Below are positions 41,836-54,311 of a stretch of DNA of 64,000 bases, in pieces. Each line of letters starts with the position of its first letter. The stretch's first letter is position 1. Made by a program: the position numbers and the translations under genes. The notes beneath the pieces are model-generated. The model searched no databases and had not been told where the DNA came from. It worked only from the letters and a program-made list of their open reading frames with translations. The stretch comes from Theobroma cacao (lineage: Eukaryota; Streptophyta; Magnoliopsida; Malvales; Malvaceae). Where the stretch lies: the NCBI RefSeq assembly GCF_000208745.1, contig NC_030852.1:28662777-28726776 (forward strand), in the 5' to 3' direction.

Positions 41836-43937
41836 ATGGGAAGAACACCTTCCTGTGACAAGGAAGGAATGAAGAAAGGGGCATGGACTCCTGAGGAAGA
41901 CAAATTGTTGGTTCATTACATCAAGAAACATGGCCATGATTGCTGGCGTACACTCCCAATGCTTGCAGGTTTCTTTCCATTCTTGGTTCTTCTTCTTTCT
42001 TGAGAGAGAGAGAGAGAGAAAGAGAGAGAAGCCAGTTTCGTATGATATCGCTAAGGGAGAGTGGGAAAATTGGCTGTTTTGGTCCCTGCTGATGCTTGAA
42101 CGAGTCAATGACACAGTTTTCTCTGTTGGCGGTCTCATAGAAAGAGCGAGAGAAAGGGATTTCTCTCTAAGGAAACTATTTCTGTCTTTTTTCCTTAATT
42201 ATCATGAACTTCCAGTTTCCTTGTTGGGCTTTTCTATTGATAATTGTTTGGCTGCATCTTCAAGCTATAAATTATGTGGGGCTTTTCTTTGAAGTTTGAT
42301 CAATGCTGTCTATCAAAGCACGTGTGTTAGTGGCACACTTCTAATTAACGTCAGTAAGTGGACTCCAATTGCTCTAAACCGCCACTGGAATCCATTTTTA
42401 TAAAGGCCAATGATCCAAGTATCACTGGCAAGCGCTGAAACACCTCCTTTTATGGAGTTTTATTGGACCTTTATCTTTATTTGACTAAATCAAGGCTAAT
42501 ATAGGTTCTTATTCCTCGTATGAGGTTTCCCAGATCCTTACTTGAAAATTTTTCATTGAATTCTTTTGAAAAGCTCTGAAATGGATTATTGAGAGCTTGG
42601 ACATTTGAGTGCGATGAAATTTTAAAATCAGTTAATGGATTTGACAAGGTTTGCGTCGATGTGGAAAGAGCTGTCGCCTTCGGTGGACAAATTATCTTCG
42701 CCCTGACATCAAACGAGGTCCGTTTTCTTCTGAAGAGGAAGCTTGTATAATCAGGCTTCATGGCATGCTCGGTAACAGGTATTGCAAATGAGTCATTGCT
42801 TTTGTCTTTTTGTTATTTTCTTTATGTTGGTGTTGATTCACTTCATCGGTGACGCAAGCTTCAAGAAGATGACGAAATAGTTTCCATCCTTGTTAAGTGC
42901 AGAGTTCCTTGAGTTTTTTAGGATCTAAAAGCACAAACCGTTCTGCGATACATAATTATGAACACTGAAGTCCTCCATAAGAAAAGTATGATTTAGCATT
43001 TTGCTGTGAATAGATTAAGAAGAGCTAGTTTGATTTGTCTACAAACATGGTCGTAGTAAAGTGGTAACATTTATAGCTGGTTTCTGCTGCTTCTTGTGAA
43101 CTGGAATCTTTTGAACAAGCAAGCTTGTTCTTTCTCACAAAAAACTTGTCATAATGGTAAAAGCTAAGGTGTTCCTCCCTGTTCTTGGAGACTCGGAGAG
43201 CATTTCCCCTGTCAATAGTTATGCTAATGACTGTCATTGACAAACTGACTCAGGGGAACTTTTCCTTAGCCCATACATTCCTGTTAAATAACTACCATTC
43301 TCATATAAAGAATATTGCTGAACTTCATATTTGAGATTATAACTCCCTATGAGCATAATTTCAATGCTGAACAGATATATTTTAAAACTTCTCTCAACTC
43401 AAAAGAAGACTGAAATGACTAAATGTACTGAATGTACCAAATTCCAGGTGGGCTGCTATAGCATCTCGTCTGCCAGGAAGAACAGACAATGAGATCAAGA
43501 ACTTCTGGAACACCCATCTTAAGAAGCGCCTCCTTTCCACCGGCAATATACTGCAGACCTCCCTGTCCCCTTCCGACTGTGAACCAAGCACTCTAAAATC
43601 TGAGTTACCTTCAACCCGCCATACCGTGCAATGTGAAAGCTTCAGGCTTGAGGGTGAGGCCCGCTTGTCAATAGAATCATCAATGCTGCGTTCCTCATCC
43701 ACAAGTAAAACTGACTGTGACATCTTTCTCAAGTTATGGAATTCTGATGTCGGAGAAAAATTCCGGAACATTGCAAAGCTTCCTAAGAAAGAAGAAGCAA
43801 GTGAAACCCCTATGTCTCAAACATCTTCATGGACAAAACTTGAATCAAGTTCGTACATTACATGTGAAGAAAGATCCACCATTTCCTGTGGCTCTGACAC
43901 AACCCCTGAACAAACTGATTGCTATAGGCCAGGTTAG
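41836..43937 (+). CDS. R2R3-MYB transcription factor with apparent C-terminal frameshift
   Basis: Exons 41836-41968, 42649-42778 and 43448-43937 give 250 residues. The start [17 protein letters not shown] is the standard one for this family; an upstream in-frame extension has no ATG. R2 (about 14-61) has [23 protein letters not shown] and [19 protein letters not shown]3 (about 67-112) has [33 protein letters not shown] and [11 protein letters not shown]. It resembles the large group around MYB41/102/16/17/92, but I cannot place the subgroup. The stop at 43935-43937 is premature-looking: one frame over, the sequence stays open to 44098 and encodes a Ser/Asp-rich segment (IASSDSISSNEILDSSD, then LLLDTPPG) ending NFSTFLDLQCD, typical of MYB activation tails. 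A one-base loss near 43931-43937, or a sequencing error, would explain it. DNA-binding domains are intact. Confidence 0.85.
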
Positions 43938-45663
43938 ACACGATAGCTTCTTCAGACTCCATCAGCTCCAATGAAATTTTAGATTCTTCAGATACAGCAC
44001 TGAAGCTGCTGTTAGATACACCTCCTGGTGCTGGCATGGGATATTTACAAGACCAAACAGATAATTTTTCAACCTTTCTAGACCTTCAATGCGATTGAAA
44101 GGCCTTTTTCCAGTCTTCCCTACCACTAGAAGAGAAATTCTGAAGCTAGTGGTGCTTTCTGTTGAAGAAATAATCTTTTGTCTGGTGTTGAAGTAGCAGA
44201 CAGCAATGGCGCGAGTTAACAGTATTTTGAAGGTTGCAGATGCCAGTTATGAATGCTAAAACTAATGTAGTTTTTGACTTTACCAAGTTCATTTGTTAAA
44301 CGCCGGTTTCTTTGTCGTTTCATTTAGTAGCTCATTAGTTTGGTTTTACGACATTACTTTGTGTCGTTTAGGTTGTGTCAATTTGTCCCCGTGTTGGTCT
44401 CTTTGTACGCACTGTAGTGCTGTCGTTTTGGGTTTTCTAGTAAGGCCTATCAGCCGAGTTTGTTTGTACGGTTGCTGGGTTTTCTGTGCTCAGCTGACTT
44501 TGATTTTGATTTTTGGTTTTCCAAGGCGGAATCTGAGGCCTTCACTCAATTTCTAGAAGTATAAAAACGTTAATAGAAATATAACGGTTGAGCTTTTGAT
44601 GCCAATTTTCCAACTCTTTGGTCTGTTTGTATTTCACTCCCAATTTTTCCTCTGTGCTCATTGTGTTCAACAATCCCAGAAATTTTCTTGTTGAAATTCA
44701 TCACTTTCTTTATTACTTGTGGACGTCTGAGCTCTTTTATATAGGCGCCATCTGTAATTCTGTTTTAGATCTTTGGGAAGATACGGCTAGGAGGAGGTTA
44801 AAACTTGGATATAGCAGGTTGCTTTATTCATAGTCTGCCTTCCCCACAACTTCTCAAAAGTCAAAAATGCCTAAATAGGAACCGCGTAGCGAATAAGAAT
44901 GTCGGGTTTTTTTATCTACCAATCAGTACTCCATCACTGAAAATGGTTTTGTTCACTAGGTTTCAGCATACAAGGACATGGCTGTGTGCTTTAAAAATTG
45001 CTCTGTTCAAAGAATAGAATGTAAAGCTATATGCTCTTATTTAATTCTGGCCTTGGCAGTTTCTCTCAGGTTTAACATATTTTTTTCTATTTAACGTAAT
45101 AGCATCTTAGTTTCAAATATAATATGTCGCTTGCACTCAAATATTTGACTCATTAATTGATTTATAATTTTTTTATTTAATAAATAAAATTCGAATTTTT
45201 TTTCTCAATTTAAAAAAAACATATATAATATGCCACTTCTACTTAGTGCCTACAGGTTAATCTTCTTTATTCCACTAGGAGTTGCTGCGGAGCAATTTGT
45301 CTGAGCTGAACTAATCCAAAAGCTGGATTATTGCACTTTGTGGACTTTTCAGCTATGCAAGAACAATATAAAGCTTAAAATAATGTTCTAAGATTGCCCA
45401 CTTCATTCTATAATCTTCATGAGTCAACATTATTACATCAAACATGTTTCCCACAAATTTAATACGTAATTTTCACCAAATGGCATGTATACACACGCAA
45501 ATACATACGGATACACACACAAAACAATGAACAATGGCCAATTCTTCACCATATAAACCAAACAAACATATCTAAAATTAACAAATAATCTCTTAAAAAA
45601 ATATACACAAAATGGGAAATGACATACTTTTTCTAATCCAGAACTTTTAAAGGAGTTTTATCC
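43938..45663. other. Convergent spacer: MYB 3' end and remorin 3' end
   Basis: 43938-44098 is the out-of-frame continuation of the MYB reading frame. Beyond it I see a T-rich region with no recognisable gene, then AT-rich DNA (45060-45240) and the 3'-flank of the remorin gene on the minus strand. Confidence 0.5.
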
Positions 45664-46865
45664 TCAAAAACAACCAAGGACCTTCTTGGGAGTAGTTCCT
45701 TTGGCACGGAACTTTGCAGCTGTCTCTTCTGCCTTGAGAAGATCTTCCCCACGCTTGGCTTCAACGATTGCCTTCTTCTCTTCTGCTTCCTTGTGGATTA
45801 AGGCCGCCTTGTTTTTCATTTTTTCGACATACTCGGCCTTCTGCTTCTCTAATTGTTCCTGCTCATGTAAAATTTAAGAGTCACGTTATCGATCATTATT
45901 CTTTCCTCGGATTACATCACAAACTGACTTTTGAAGAACAGAATTAATACCTCAATCTTCTTCAGCTCAGCCTCCAGAGCTGCTTTCCTGCTATTCTCCC
46001 AAGCCGCAATAGAAGAAAGCTTTTTATAAGCCCTGCTCATCCATTTCGATCAGCTCAAGCTCAGTAACATAAAATATAAAATCCTAACTAAATTAAGTAG
46101 AAGACCCAAAAATTCTAAAGCCATCGCAGCCACAAAGTCTAAACCAAAAGCAGTAAAACGCTTAGTTTTATTGCAAGTTATACACAAATTCATATGAATT
46201 TTCCTAAAACTTGCAAAGAAAATGAAAGTTAAAACGAAGAGTTGAGTGACTAGAGTTCTTACTTGTTCTCAGCTTTGCTTTTTTCACTCTCTTCCCAAGC
46301 TTTGATTAGTGAAACTCGCTTCTGTGTTTCAACTCTAGCAAGCACAGCATCTGGACAAACCGAAAAAAAAGAAAAATTCAATTAAACAAATCAATTACAA
46401 TTACAGGGTCCTAATTAATCAAAACTAAGAGTTAAACAAACGTAAGATTGAGAAATAACCTCGATTAACAGAACCCTCCGTGCTTTTCTCCTCAGTCGAT
46501 TCCGCCGCCTCTGCCATAATTAAATTAATTAATATCAAAATTAAAAAGGACACAAATACTAATTATAAGAATTTTATATTGAGTTTAAAAAAAAAAAAGG
46601 CTGATGAAACCAAAGAGAAACAAATAAAAAGAAGTAAAAAGCGGTAGCGCAAAAACTGAAAAGGGAAAAGAAGGGATATACTTTCGACTGCTGCTGCTGC
46701 TGCTGCAACTTCTTTAGACTCAGCTGGCTTTTCTTCGGTAGGAGGAGGTGGAATTACAGTTTTCTCCTCGGCAACGTCTTGTGGGGCTTCGGCCGGTTCG
46801 GGAGCGGGCGGGGGAGGCTCCGATGGTGTTTCGGTTTCAACCTTCTTGGGTTCTTCCTCTGCCAT
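45664..46865 (-). CDS. Remorin, group 1 (long form)
   Basis: Five exons on the minus strand (46865-46682, 46510-46460, 46350-46263, 46032-45951, 45858-45664) give 199 residues, the usual length. Remorins are plant-specific proteins on the cytosolic face of the plasma membrane that mark sterol-rich nanodomains and affect plasmodesmata, immunity and symbiosis. The N-terminal third is disordered and rich in Pro, Glu and Ala (PSEPPPPAPEP, EEKPAESKEVAAAAAA). The remorin C domain (about 85-190) starts DAVLARVETQKRVSLIKAWEE, followed by a coiled coil (AYKKLSSIAAWENSRKAAL, KKIEEQLEKQKAEYVEKM). The anchor at the end, GTTPKKVLGCF, has Cys198 for S-acylation. Everything expected of an intact group 1b member is present. 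A shorter remorin lies 5.8 kb upstream on the same strand. Confidence 0.95.
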
Positions 46866-49215
46866 GTGTTTTTGCTGACAAAGATACTAAAAATTAAAAA
46901 CAGGGCGAGTTGAATTAAGCTTGGAAACAGAAATAGAGAGAGAGAGAATTAAGAGGAGAGAGGGTTAGTTGAAATATTATAGTTGGGGTTGGGGGAGACT
47001 GTAACTGTAGCTTCGCCAATGACTGAGCTGAGCTGGATGGTGGGTACCAATGGTCTATTATGCGTTGGCTGAGAGTGACTCAGACTTTCAGATATCTTTT
47101 CCAAACACCCAAAATTAGCAAGAAAAATGTAGGCAGACAAGAAAAAAAATTCATATGTTTCTGGTTTTCTCTGTTCATTTGATTGAAATGTCAAAATTTT
47201 AGCCAAAAATAAACTTATCAAGATAACATATTTTGTTGTTGGGTTTTTAACTGAAAGATATGTGGGGTTAAAATCTCAACGGATTTCAGCCTTCAAGTTT
47301 TGAGTTTGCCAAGAACGAACCCAACATTTATCAAGTCCTAGTGGTTTAGGATTTTTATGATTTTAGTGTGTTTCCAACAATTTGTGTCGCTATCATTTTA
47401 CTGGAGATGTTTGCTAAAACGTCTTAATTGACTTAAGGACACTATGAAGTTGAATTCTGCAATAATCAAGGATGCGTATTTTTTGTGTTTTTTTTTCATT
47501 GTCTAAAGAATAATGGATAGCTAAGATGATTAATGTATATTTTTAAATATATGATTATGTATATTGAAGTTAATTTATAATTAAATTTTAATGTCTTTAA
47601 TTTTGGTAATAAGATATATGAAAATTGATTAGTAAAAAATATACGTGAACAAACATGATTTTAAATTTATTTAATAGCCTATGTGTTAACTTGATATGAA
47701 AGTAATAGATATCTTCGTTTCTTGTTAGCAATATTGAAGATTTTTTATTTTTTATTAGAAAATTCCATCATTGAGCCAACTTATTTGATCGCTTTTATTT
47801 CAAATATCTGTGCACCTTATTCCATACATTTAAGAGGTGAAAATTTATCAATTTATGGGTAAATTAAACAATCAAATCAGTAAATTATTACTATTTTAAC
47901 AAGATTAAACATGTTGGGATAAAAGTGATGAAATCAATAATAGTTTTTCAAAATAATTTGACATTCTCAACCAAATAAAACGTTTTGAAATTCAAATATT
48001 CCAAGAAAAGAAAAAGAATAAAGATTCTATCCTTTGTAATATATAGAATATTAAGTATTTTTGGAGCAATTTGTTGCATCTTGCCTCAACAGATTCATTC
48101 GCCAGATTACGTTTATGTCCTCAGATTCTTCTCGTGCATTCTTTCTTCGATTTTGTGGTGGAGACGGTATCTTTGTGGGCCAACCGAAACTACCAAGTGT
48201 ATTCACAATAAGAGACTTAACCCCAACGAGCAAATCTTCTTGAAAACGCAGGCACGCCGAAAGATATTGGAGAAGGGAACGCCTCAGCCAACAACAAAAC
48301 GGCGTAAACAGCACGCTCCTTAAAGGAGAATAAACAAAGAGGACGTATCCCACTTTAGAAAAAGGCCGCAAAGGTTTTTCTAATCTGTTGGCCTTAAAAA
48401 GGGGTTTTCCTAATCTTCTGCCAAAAACAAGCCAAGTGAAGAGATTTTCTTCCCCGTATCAATACACAAATTAATAATTACTATTTTACGAAACGTATTT
48501 AAACTTTAATACACTGTAAATTTATTTTGGTCTTCCTTTTTGTTATAACTTTTGGCATTTATTTTATCTTAAAGCAATTGAAATGTTCAACGAATTTATT
48601 TTAGCTTTGGTCCGTGGATGAAATGAGGGCGACAGCGAAAACATTCTTATTGTGGCAGATGCCAACATATTCACAGATGTCGTCATGATAAAGAGGGAAA
48701 TTTCAGTGCATACTACAAAAAAAATGCATTTATGGCTAATTTAAACATTTCTTTGTGCCCCAAGATACTGAAACTCTTTTTCTTGATTGAGAAAGCAACC
48801 TTCTTTTCTTGACTGTAAATATAAGTTGTGAAACATTGTAAGAGCACTAAATCTCACGGCATAAAAACCAGAAAGTGGTTGATCAAATAGTTTGATGGAT
48901 ATGGGTATTTGACTTTGGGTTTTTTTTTTTTTCTTTTATGAAAAAACAAGATGGTTTCCAAATACTTTGCAATATCAAATTGTATTATGCTCAAAATTCC
49001 TTGCATTAAGATAGAAGCTTTGAGGTGATGAATTACTGGAAGTTTCTCTTCCATTCACTACCAAAATTAAAAAATATAACTTGTATAGCAAGTTATTAAC
49101 ATGAAGCTCAACAATTCATAATAATATCTGTCTAGATATATAATATTATAATTTAAAATAAAATAATAGTACAGTGTGCTTTTAAAAATCTTCGTTTGTC
49201 TGACTTTTTTATGAT

Positions 49216-49257
<42 letters not shown>

Positions 49258-51890
49258 ATGTGATAAAAACTTAAACTATTAACAAGAATTCGAGAATATC
49301 GTATTTCTTATGGATGGAATTATATAAATTACCACAACAAATTTAATTTTTCCTTTTAACTTGTCCAACTCTCAAATCAGTTGATGTACTTTTCCAAAGC
49401 TTTTGTTAATCTTCCATTTCTAGACCTATAAAGGCAAGTTTTGAATTATAGTTAAAGTGATTTAATTTTGTCATGTAAACCTAGAGAATGAAATCATTGA
49501 AACAAGCTGCCCACCTGGGTAAGTTGCTGCAGTAGTTACTTGTCAGCTGTAGGTTCTGCCTCCTATTTTTCTCAGAGTGGAATATTTCTCTGATGTTTTC
49601 TTCCTAAAATTAATAGTGTCTGGAAGCTTTCGTCTACGCTACGACACGATGACAATTTCCCTTGTAGTTGTCGTGCTGAAAGAAAGTTACACAATTTTTT
49701 TTTATTGTTTGCTGGAATTTGATTAAGCGTTGCAACGAGAGAAACCGCAAATTACAATATTGTAAATCCAAGTTGCCAATTGGCAGCATACAACAATGGC
49801 ATACACAAATTTAATTAATTATATTGTATAGTGTAGAATGTTGTGATAAACCGATAGAAATGGGCATAGGCACCTCTTGCTTTTAGCATCCATATGAATG
49901 ATTTCTCGATGGGCCTACTAGTAATATAATATGCATAATCATATTATTGAAAATTTAATTAACTGTAGATCCATTCAAAGTAAATAATTAAAGGGTTTAA
50001 AAGCTTCAAGTTTGATGAGTTCTGCAATATCTATTAGACTAAGTTTTGAGCTTACATTTGCTTTTTCTCCTATTCCTCTACCCTTCAAATATCTCCATTA
50101 TGTTTGGCTTGATCACTTTTTTATAACTTGATAAGTCTAAACGGGGGCTTATATTCAGATTATAGCTTTGGTATAGCTTGTGAAATTGGATTTCCTTATC
50201 GCAAAAAAGCATGGGTTGTCATGTCAGCTACATGGCGGACTTTCCAACCAACAAGATGCCTAAGTTATCTTAAGGCTATAGCCATAGGTCTATGAGCATG
50301 AACAAGGCAAGATCGGATCCCCACAAAAAGGCAATTTCCAAGAAGTGTGTGATTGCAATGTCTTTGTGGGCAATCCACGAAAGCACCCAATGGCTATTCG
50401 TGGCCACCGTGCACTGCAATGCCTTATCTAGAGCGGCAGAAAAACTTTTGAGTATCCTTGTCAAATGTCAATTTATTAACATTGTATTTAAATTGCAAAT
50501 CTTTTTGTTCCTTGTATAAAGCAATTAACGTTTTAGTTGCAATAAATTACAACTGTTATGCAACTTAGCCTAGTTGTCAGTAACATAAGACATTTTTATT
50601 TTGTAATGATTGATGAAAATGATGGTTATTATTTATCTTAGTACATGAACTAATTGAGTTAGCCTTTGAAAGAGTAAACACTAATTGAATTAAGTTTTAC
50701 ACTCAACCTCCCCCCCCCCCCCCTTAGTCCTAAAATTATTATCCTATTACACAATTGTTCTTTAATCACATCATATTCTTGATTCCTTTAAATTAAATAA
50801 ATGTTCCCTATAACTCTTCAATTAATAGCTATGTTGTATCCTTTAAGAAGTTTAAGGTAAAAGGTTTCATGTGTCGGGTTCCCTGTTAGGTTCATAGGCT
50901 TGATCCAACCGAGTCAAAAGTTAGACATATATTTTAGTCTTGAATCTATTTTATTAATAAAATATTTTATTTAATTTTAATTTTAGAATATATTTAAAAA
51001 TACTTAATCTAATATATAGTTTTTTAGTATTTAATAATAAATTTAAATTTTTTAGTAAGATCGAGTCAAAATCCGAATTTAAATTTTAAATGAATTGAGG
51101 CTGACTCAATCATAAATAACTTTAACTTAAGTAAAAAACGTTAAAACAAAATAGATATGTATGATATGGAGAGGCTTTTTTTATTATTTTTTACATGAAA
51201 TAGAAATTTTCAAAGGTAAAATAAAAGATTTAGGGAAAATAATTTTGGTTGGAATGAGGCTAAAGTGTCTTGGCGGTTATGAGAGGGATTTTAACAATCA
51301 AACAAACAACCGCCACGTGACTTGTCTATTTGATAATTAATGATTCTGCAGCGTTAGATTCACAATCTGGGTTTTCACTTGGACACGTGGTCCATAGAAG
51401 GCGGAATTTGTCCGAATCAATCGCTGTCACTGAAAATCTATTCTTGACGTTGTCAGCCAATATTTTGGCACCATCTCCAGTTCTTTTTCATCGTAGCAAT
51501 TCTCTTGCCACATACCAATGCGAGTTGTGAAGGGGAACTAAGATACTAGCAACGATAACCCATTTGCAATGGAGAAAAGCCCAAACCACGTTTGGGCTTT
51601 CTCATCTTGACCCACACTTTATTTTTTATTTTTGTAAATTTTGTAATAATGTAAATATGTTTTTAATATAAAAAAATTAAACAAGTTAAAAATTTTAAAT
51701 ATTAAAACATTTATTTGGAAGGAAAAGTGCAACTTGTAACTGCTAGATGGGAGTCCACTGTCAAGTAGTAGCGAGGAACATGTTTTAGTAAATAGAATCT
51801 GGTAATAAGGTATGGTGATTGATATAACCAACCAAATATCATGTAAATATGTTATAAGAAAACGTTTTACAATTTGTTAGTATTATTATG
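46866..51890. other. AT-rich spacer between the two remorins (left part)
   Basis: Holds the promoter of the long remorin on the left. I see a (TA)n microsatellite at about 49219-49255 and a run of 14 C at 50710-50723, but no recognisable gene. Short frames at 48051-48371 and 50276-50519 overlap antisense frames and match nothing I know. Confidence 0.5.
49219..49255. repeat. (TA)n microsatellite
   Basis: About 18 uninterrupted TA units in the spacer between the two remorins. Confidence 0.9.
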
Positions 51891-52412
51891 GGTAAAAAAT
51901 CCTAATTCTTTAACTTTTAGTTATAATTTCATATAGATCTATTAATTTTTAAAATAAATAATCCGTTTTACAAAAATATTTTTCATTAAATATATAAATT
52001 CAGCCGTTAGTCAATCGTTAATATTTTCGTTAATTTGATGACGTGAAAATGTTAAAAGAATAATTTTATCTTTTATTAATTTTCAAAATTATCACATTAT
52101 ATAGACTATAAATTTTCATTTTTAATTTTTTTCTATTAAAAAATAACTTATCCCCTACCTCTTCTCGCAGTTGGAGCGTCAGATTTGTGCTCCTTGGGGA
52201 GTGCGGGGGTGGGGGGTGACCGATCAGGAGCATTGCCAGCTTACATAAAAAGAATAGTTAAAAAAGGTAAAAGGAATAAAGGTATTTTTGACATTTTACA
52301 TTTATCTGTTAATGTTATTTATATGTTTGAAATGAATTATTTATTTTGAAAATTAATAAATTTTTGTGAAATTATAAGTAAAAGTTAAAAAAATAAGAGT
52401 ATTTTATTTTAT
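51891..52412. mobile_element. MITE-like element with long terminal inverted repeats
   Basis: The left end (about 51891-51970) and the reverse complement of the right end (about 52327-52412) align over roughly 80 bp. Shared blocks in the same order include TTTAACTTTTA, TTATAATTTCA, ATTAATTTT and AAAATAAATAAT. The inside is non-coding, with one GC-rich patch (about 52160-52235). This is the structure of a non-autonomous DNA transposon of about 520 bp. I could not fix a target duplication, so the superfamily is open. It sits about 270 bp beyond the 3' end of the short remorin. Confidence 0.6.
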
Positions 52413-52679
52413 TATCATATATGTCCAGTGATAGTCCTATTGCCGAACATAATATTCCAGCACATATGAATAGAATGCGACACTTCGTAGTCCAAACCTT
52501 TTTTTTCCATTGATTAAAAACGTGCAAACAAGCACAAGCCAGTGCCTAATCATATGCTCTACACAATGGTATTAAGTTAAAAAGATCCAATTCATTTGAT
52601 TTATTATTATTCTGTTTATTTAAATTAGTTCAATCCAGTAGGGTAATGACTCCCCCCCTGTGTCTTTGTTGAAAAGAAG

Positions 52680-53623
52680 TTATAATTTTTTACAAATACC
52701 AAAACAGGTCTTGGGAAGAGTATTAGTGGCACGATACTTTTCAGCCTTGTCATCAATGGCAATTTTCCCTTTCTCACGTTGAGCTTCGATGGATGCCTTT
52801 TTCTCTGCTACCGTCTTCTGAACTTGAGCTTCCTTATTTTTCAGTTGTTCTATTTTCAGTTTCTTCAGTTTCTCTGCACTTACCTGATCATCATACACAA
52901 CCTTCATGTCACAAACTTTTGACATATATTTATATTTACTTGGTTATGTTTTTGATGCAAACAAGTTGGGGAGAAAGAGAATTCAAATAGTTATATAAAG
53001 TAGCTTTTACCTCAATCATTTTTGATTTGGCCTCGTTACATGCTTTCATTTCCTCCTGCCAGGACTGAGTTTCAGCCATCTTTCGATCCGCTCTGTTCAA
53101 TAAGTTTTGTTTAAGTTATAAAAGGCTAAATTACTTCATTCCCCCCCACAATCCTTATTACAGGGTTCAGACTAGATGTAATCAATTTACTTACTTGTGA
53201 TCTACTTTTGCCTTTTCTCTTTCTCTCCAAGCGTTAATTTTCGACTCGAGTTGTTGTGTATTAATTCTTTGAAGCTCTGACATTAAAGAAGGGAAATTCC
53301 CAGAGTAAGCTTACAGATGTTAAACATCATTTGGCCAAACGAATTTCTTTGTTTAGATTTTTTAAAATTTGTATTTAAATCCAACAACAATATACTATAA
53401 AAGACAAAGAAACAAGCATTGTACCAGAATTCTACAAGCTTTAAAAAAAATCCAAACCGAGGTATACTTTTAAAGGGGAGGGAGAGGGAAGTAATTAATC
53501 CTGCATCCTCTCCTTTTTTATATTTATATTTTGGGTTTTGGAGCAAATATTGACCTAAAAAAGAAGGGTTATAATAAGTGGAACTATACCTTTGTCCATT
53601 GTAGAACCTTTGGAACTCTCCAT
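52680..53623 (-). CDS. Short remorin-like protein (tandem paralogue)
   Basis: Four exons on the minus strand (53623-53590, 53276-53195, 53092-53011, 52883-52680) join in phase into only 133 residues. Nearly the whole protein is the remorin C domain: LESKINAWREREKAKVDHK, MAETQSWQEEMKA, then a Lys/Glu-rich coiled coil (VSAEKLKKLKIEQLKNKE, KASIEAQREKGKIAID) and DKAEKYRATNTLPKTCF. Exon sizes of 82 and 82 bp echo the 88- and 82-bp exons of the long remorin, supporting common origin. The disordered Pro-rich N-terminus is missing; only ESSKGSTMDK precedes the core. The end reads TCFGICKKL, two cysteines and a basic tail, instead of the usual GCF. It may resemble At3g48940 or At4g00670. All splice sites are canonical and the frame is open, so it is probably expressed rather than dead. 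Confidence 0.8.
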
Positions 53624-54311
53624 CAGTTTTCTTTCACTTGTGTTGATTTTCTTCCGTACGATGGAATGATGGCGGAATGAAAAAGAAAGTTGTAGGAGAC
53701 TCTCTGCTGCTTTTATCAGCCTTGTTCGTGGACAGATTTAAACTGAACAATTATGATTAGTAATCACAGGTGAAAACAGGCATGCATGCAGATTAAAATC
53801 AATTAACCCAAATTCAATTTTCTCATGATTCACGTGTAACAATAATTTCTAAATTATCATACTGAAGCAAATAGAATTTCTACCATACGTTTATAGTTTG
53901 ACATTTTAAGTAAGCGGTCACTGCTGATGTGTATTTCCTTTTTGTATATAGAGATTTACACCTTAGGAAACAATTACAACAAAGCTTTTATTATCATAAT
54001 TACACGTGTTTTTTCTATTTTAGCTCATCAAAATTTGAAAAATATACTAAATTTTAGATCATATGAACTGTTAAATAAAGAGATTTGTTTTGTGAGCGTG
54101 AAAAAATATGATTATAAATTAAATTATATCTCACGAGAAGATTCTAATTTAAATTTTCCAAATATAACATAATGCAAATCTCATGCTTAGAGAATAAATC
54201 ATAATAATGGTCTATTGAATTGCCACTATTATTGATCACAAATTTATGTCTAGAAATACAAACAATAGATATATCCATTCATCAATACATAGATACGGAT
54301 ATAACATCAAA
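53624..54311. other. Spacer between short remorin and cytochrome b561 copy A
   Basis: Promoter side of the short remorin and 3'-flank of the b561 gene, both on the minus strand. AT-rich; no gene seen. Confidence 0.45.

Noticed and set aside
46949..47221. 90-residue minus-strand frame upstream of the long remorin
   Set aside because: Lies in the promoter/5'-UTR region, has no family features, and is not needed for a complete remorin.
48051..48371. 106-112-residue overlapping frames on both strands in the inter-remorin spacer
   Set aside because: Both strands are open with no recognisable domain or splice support; I treated them as chance.
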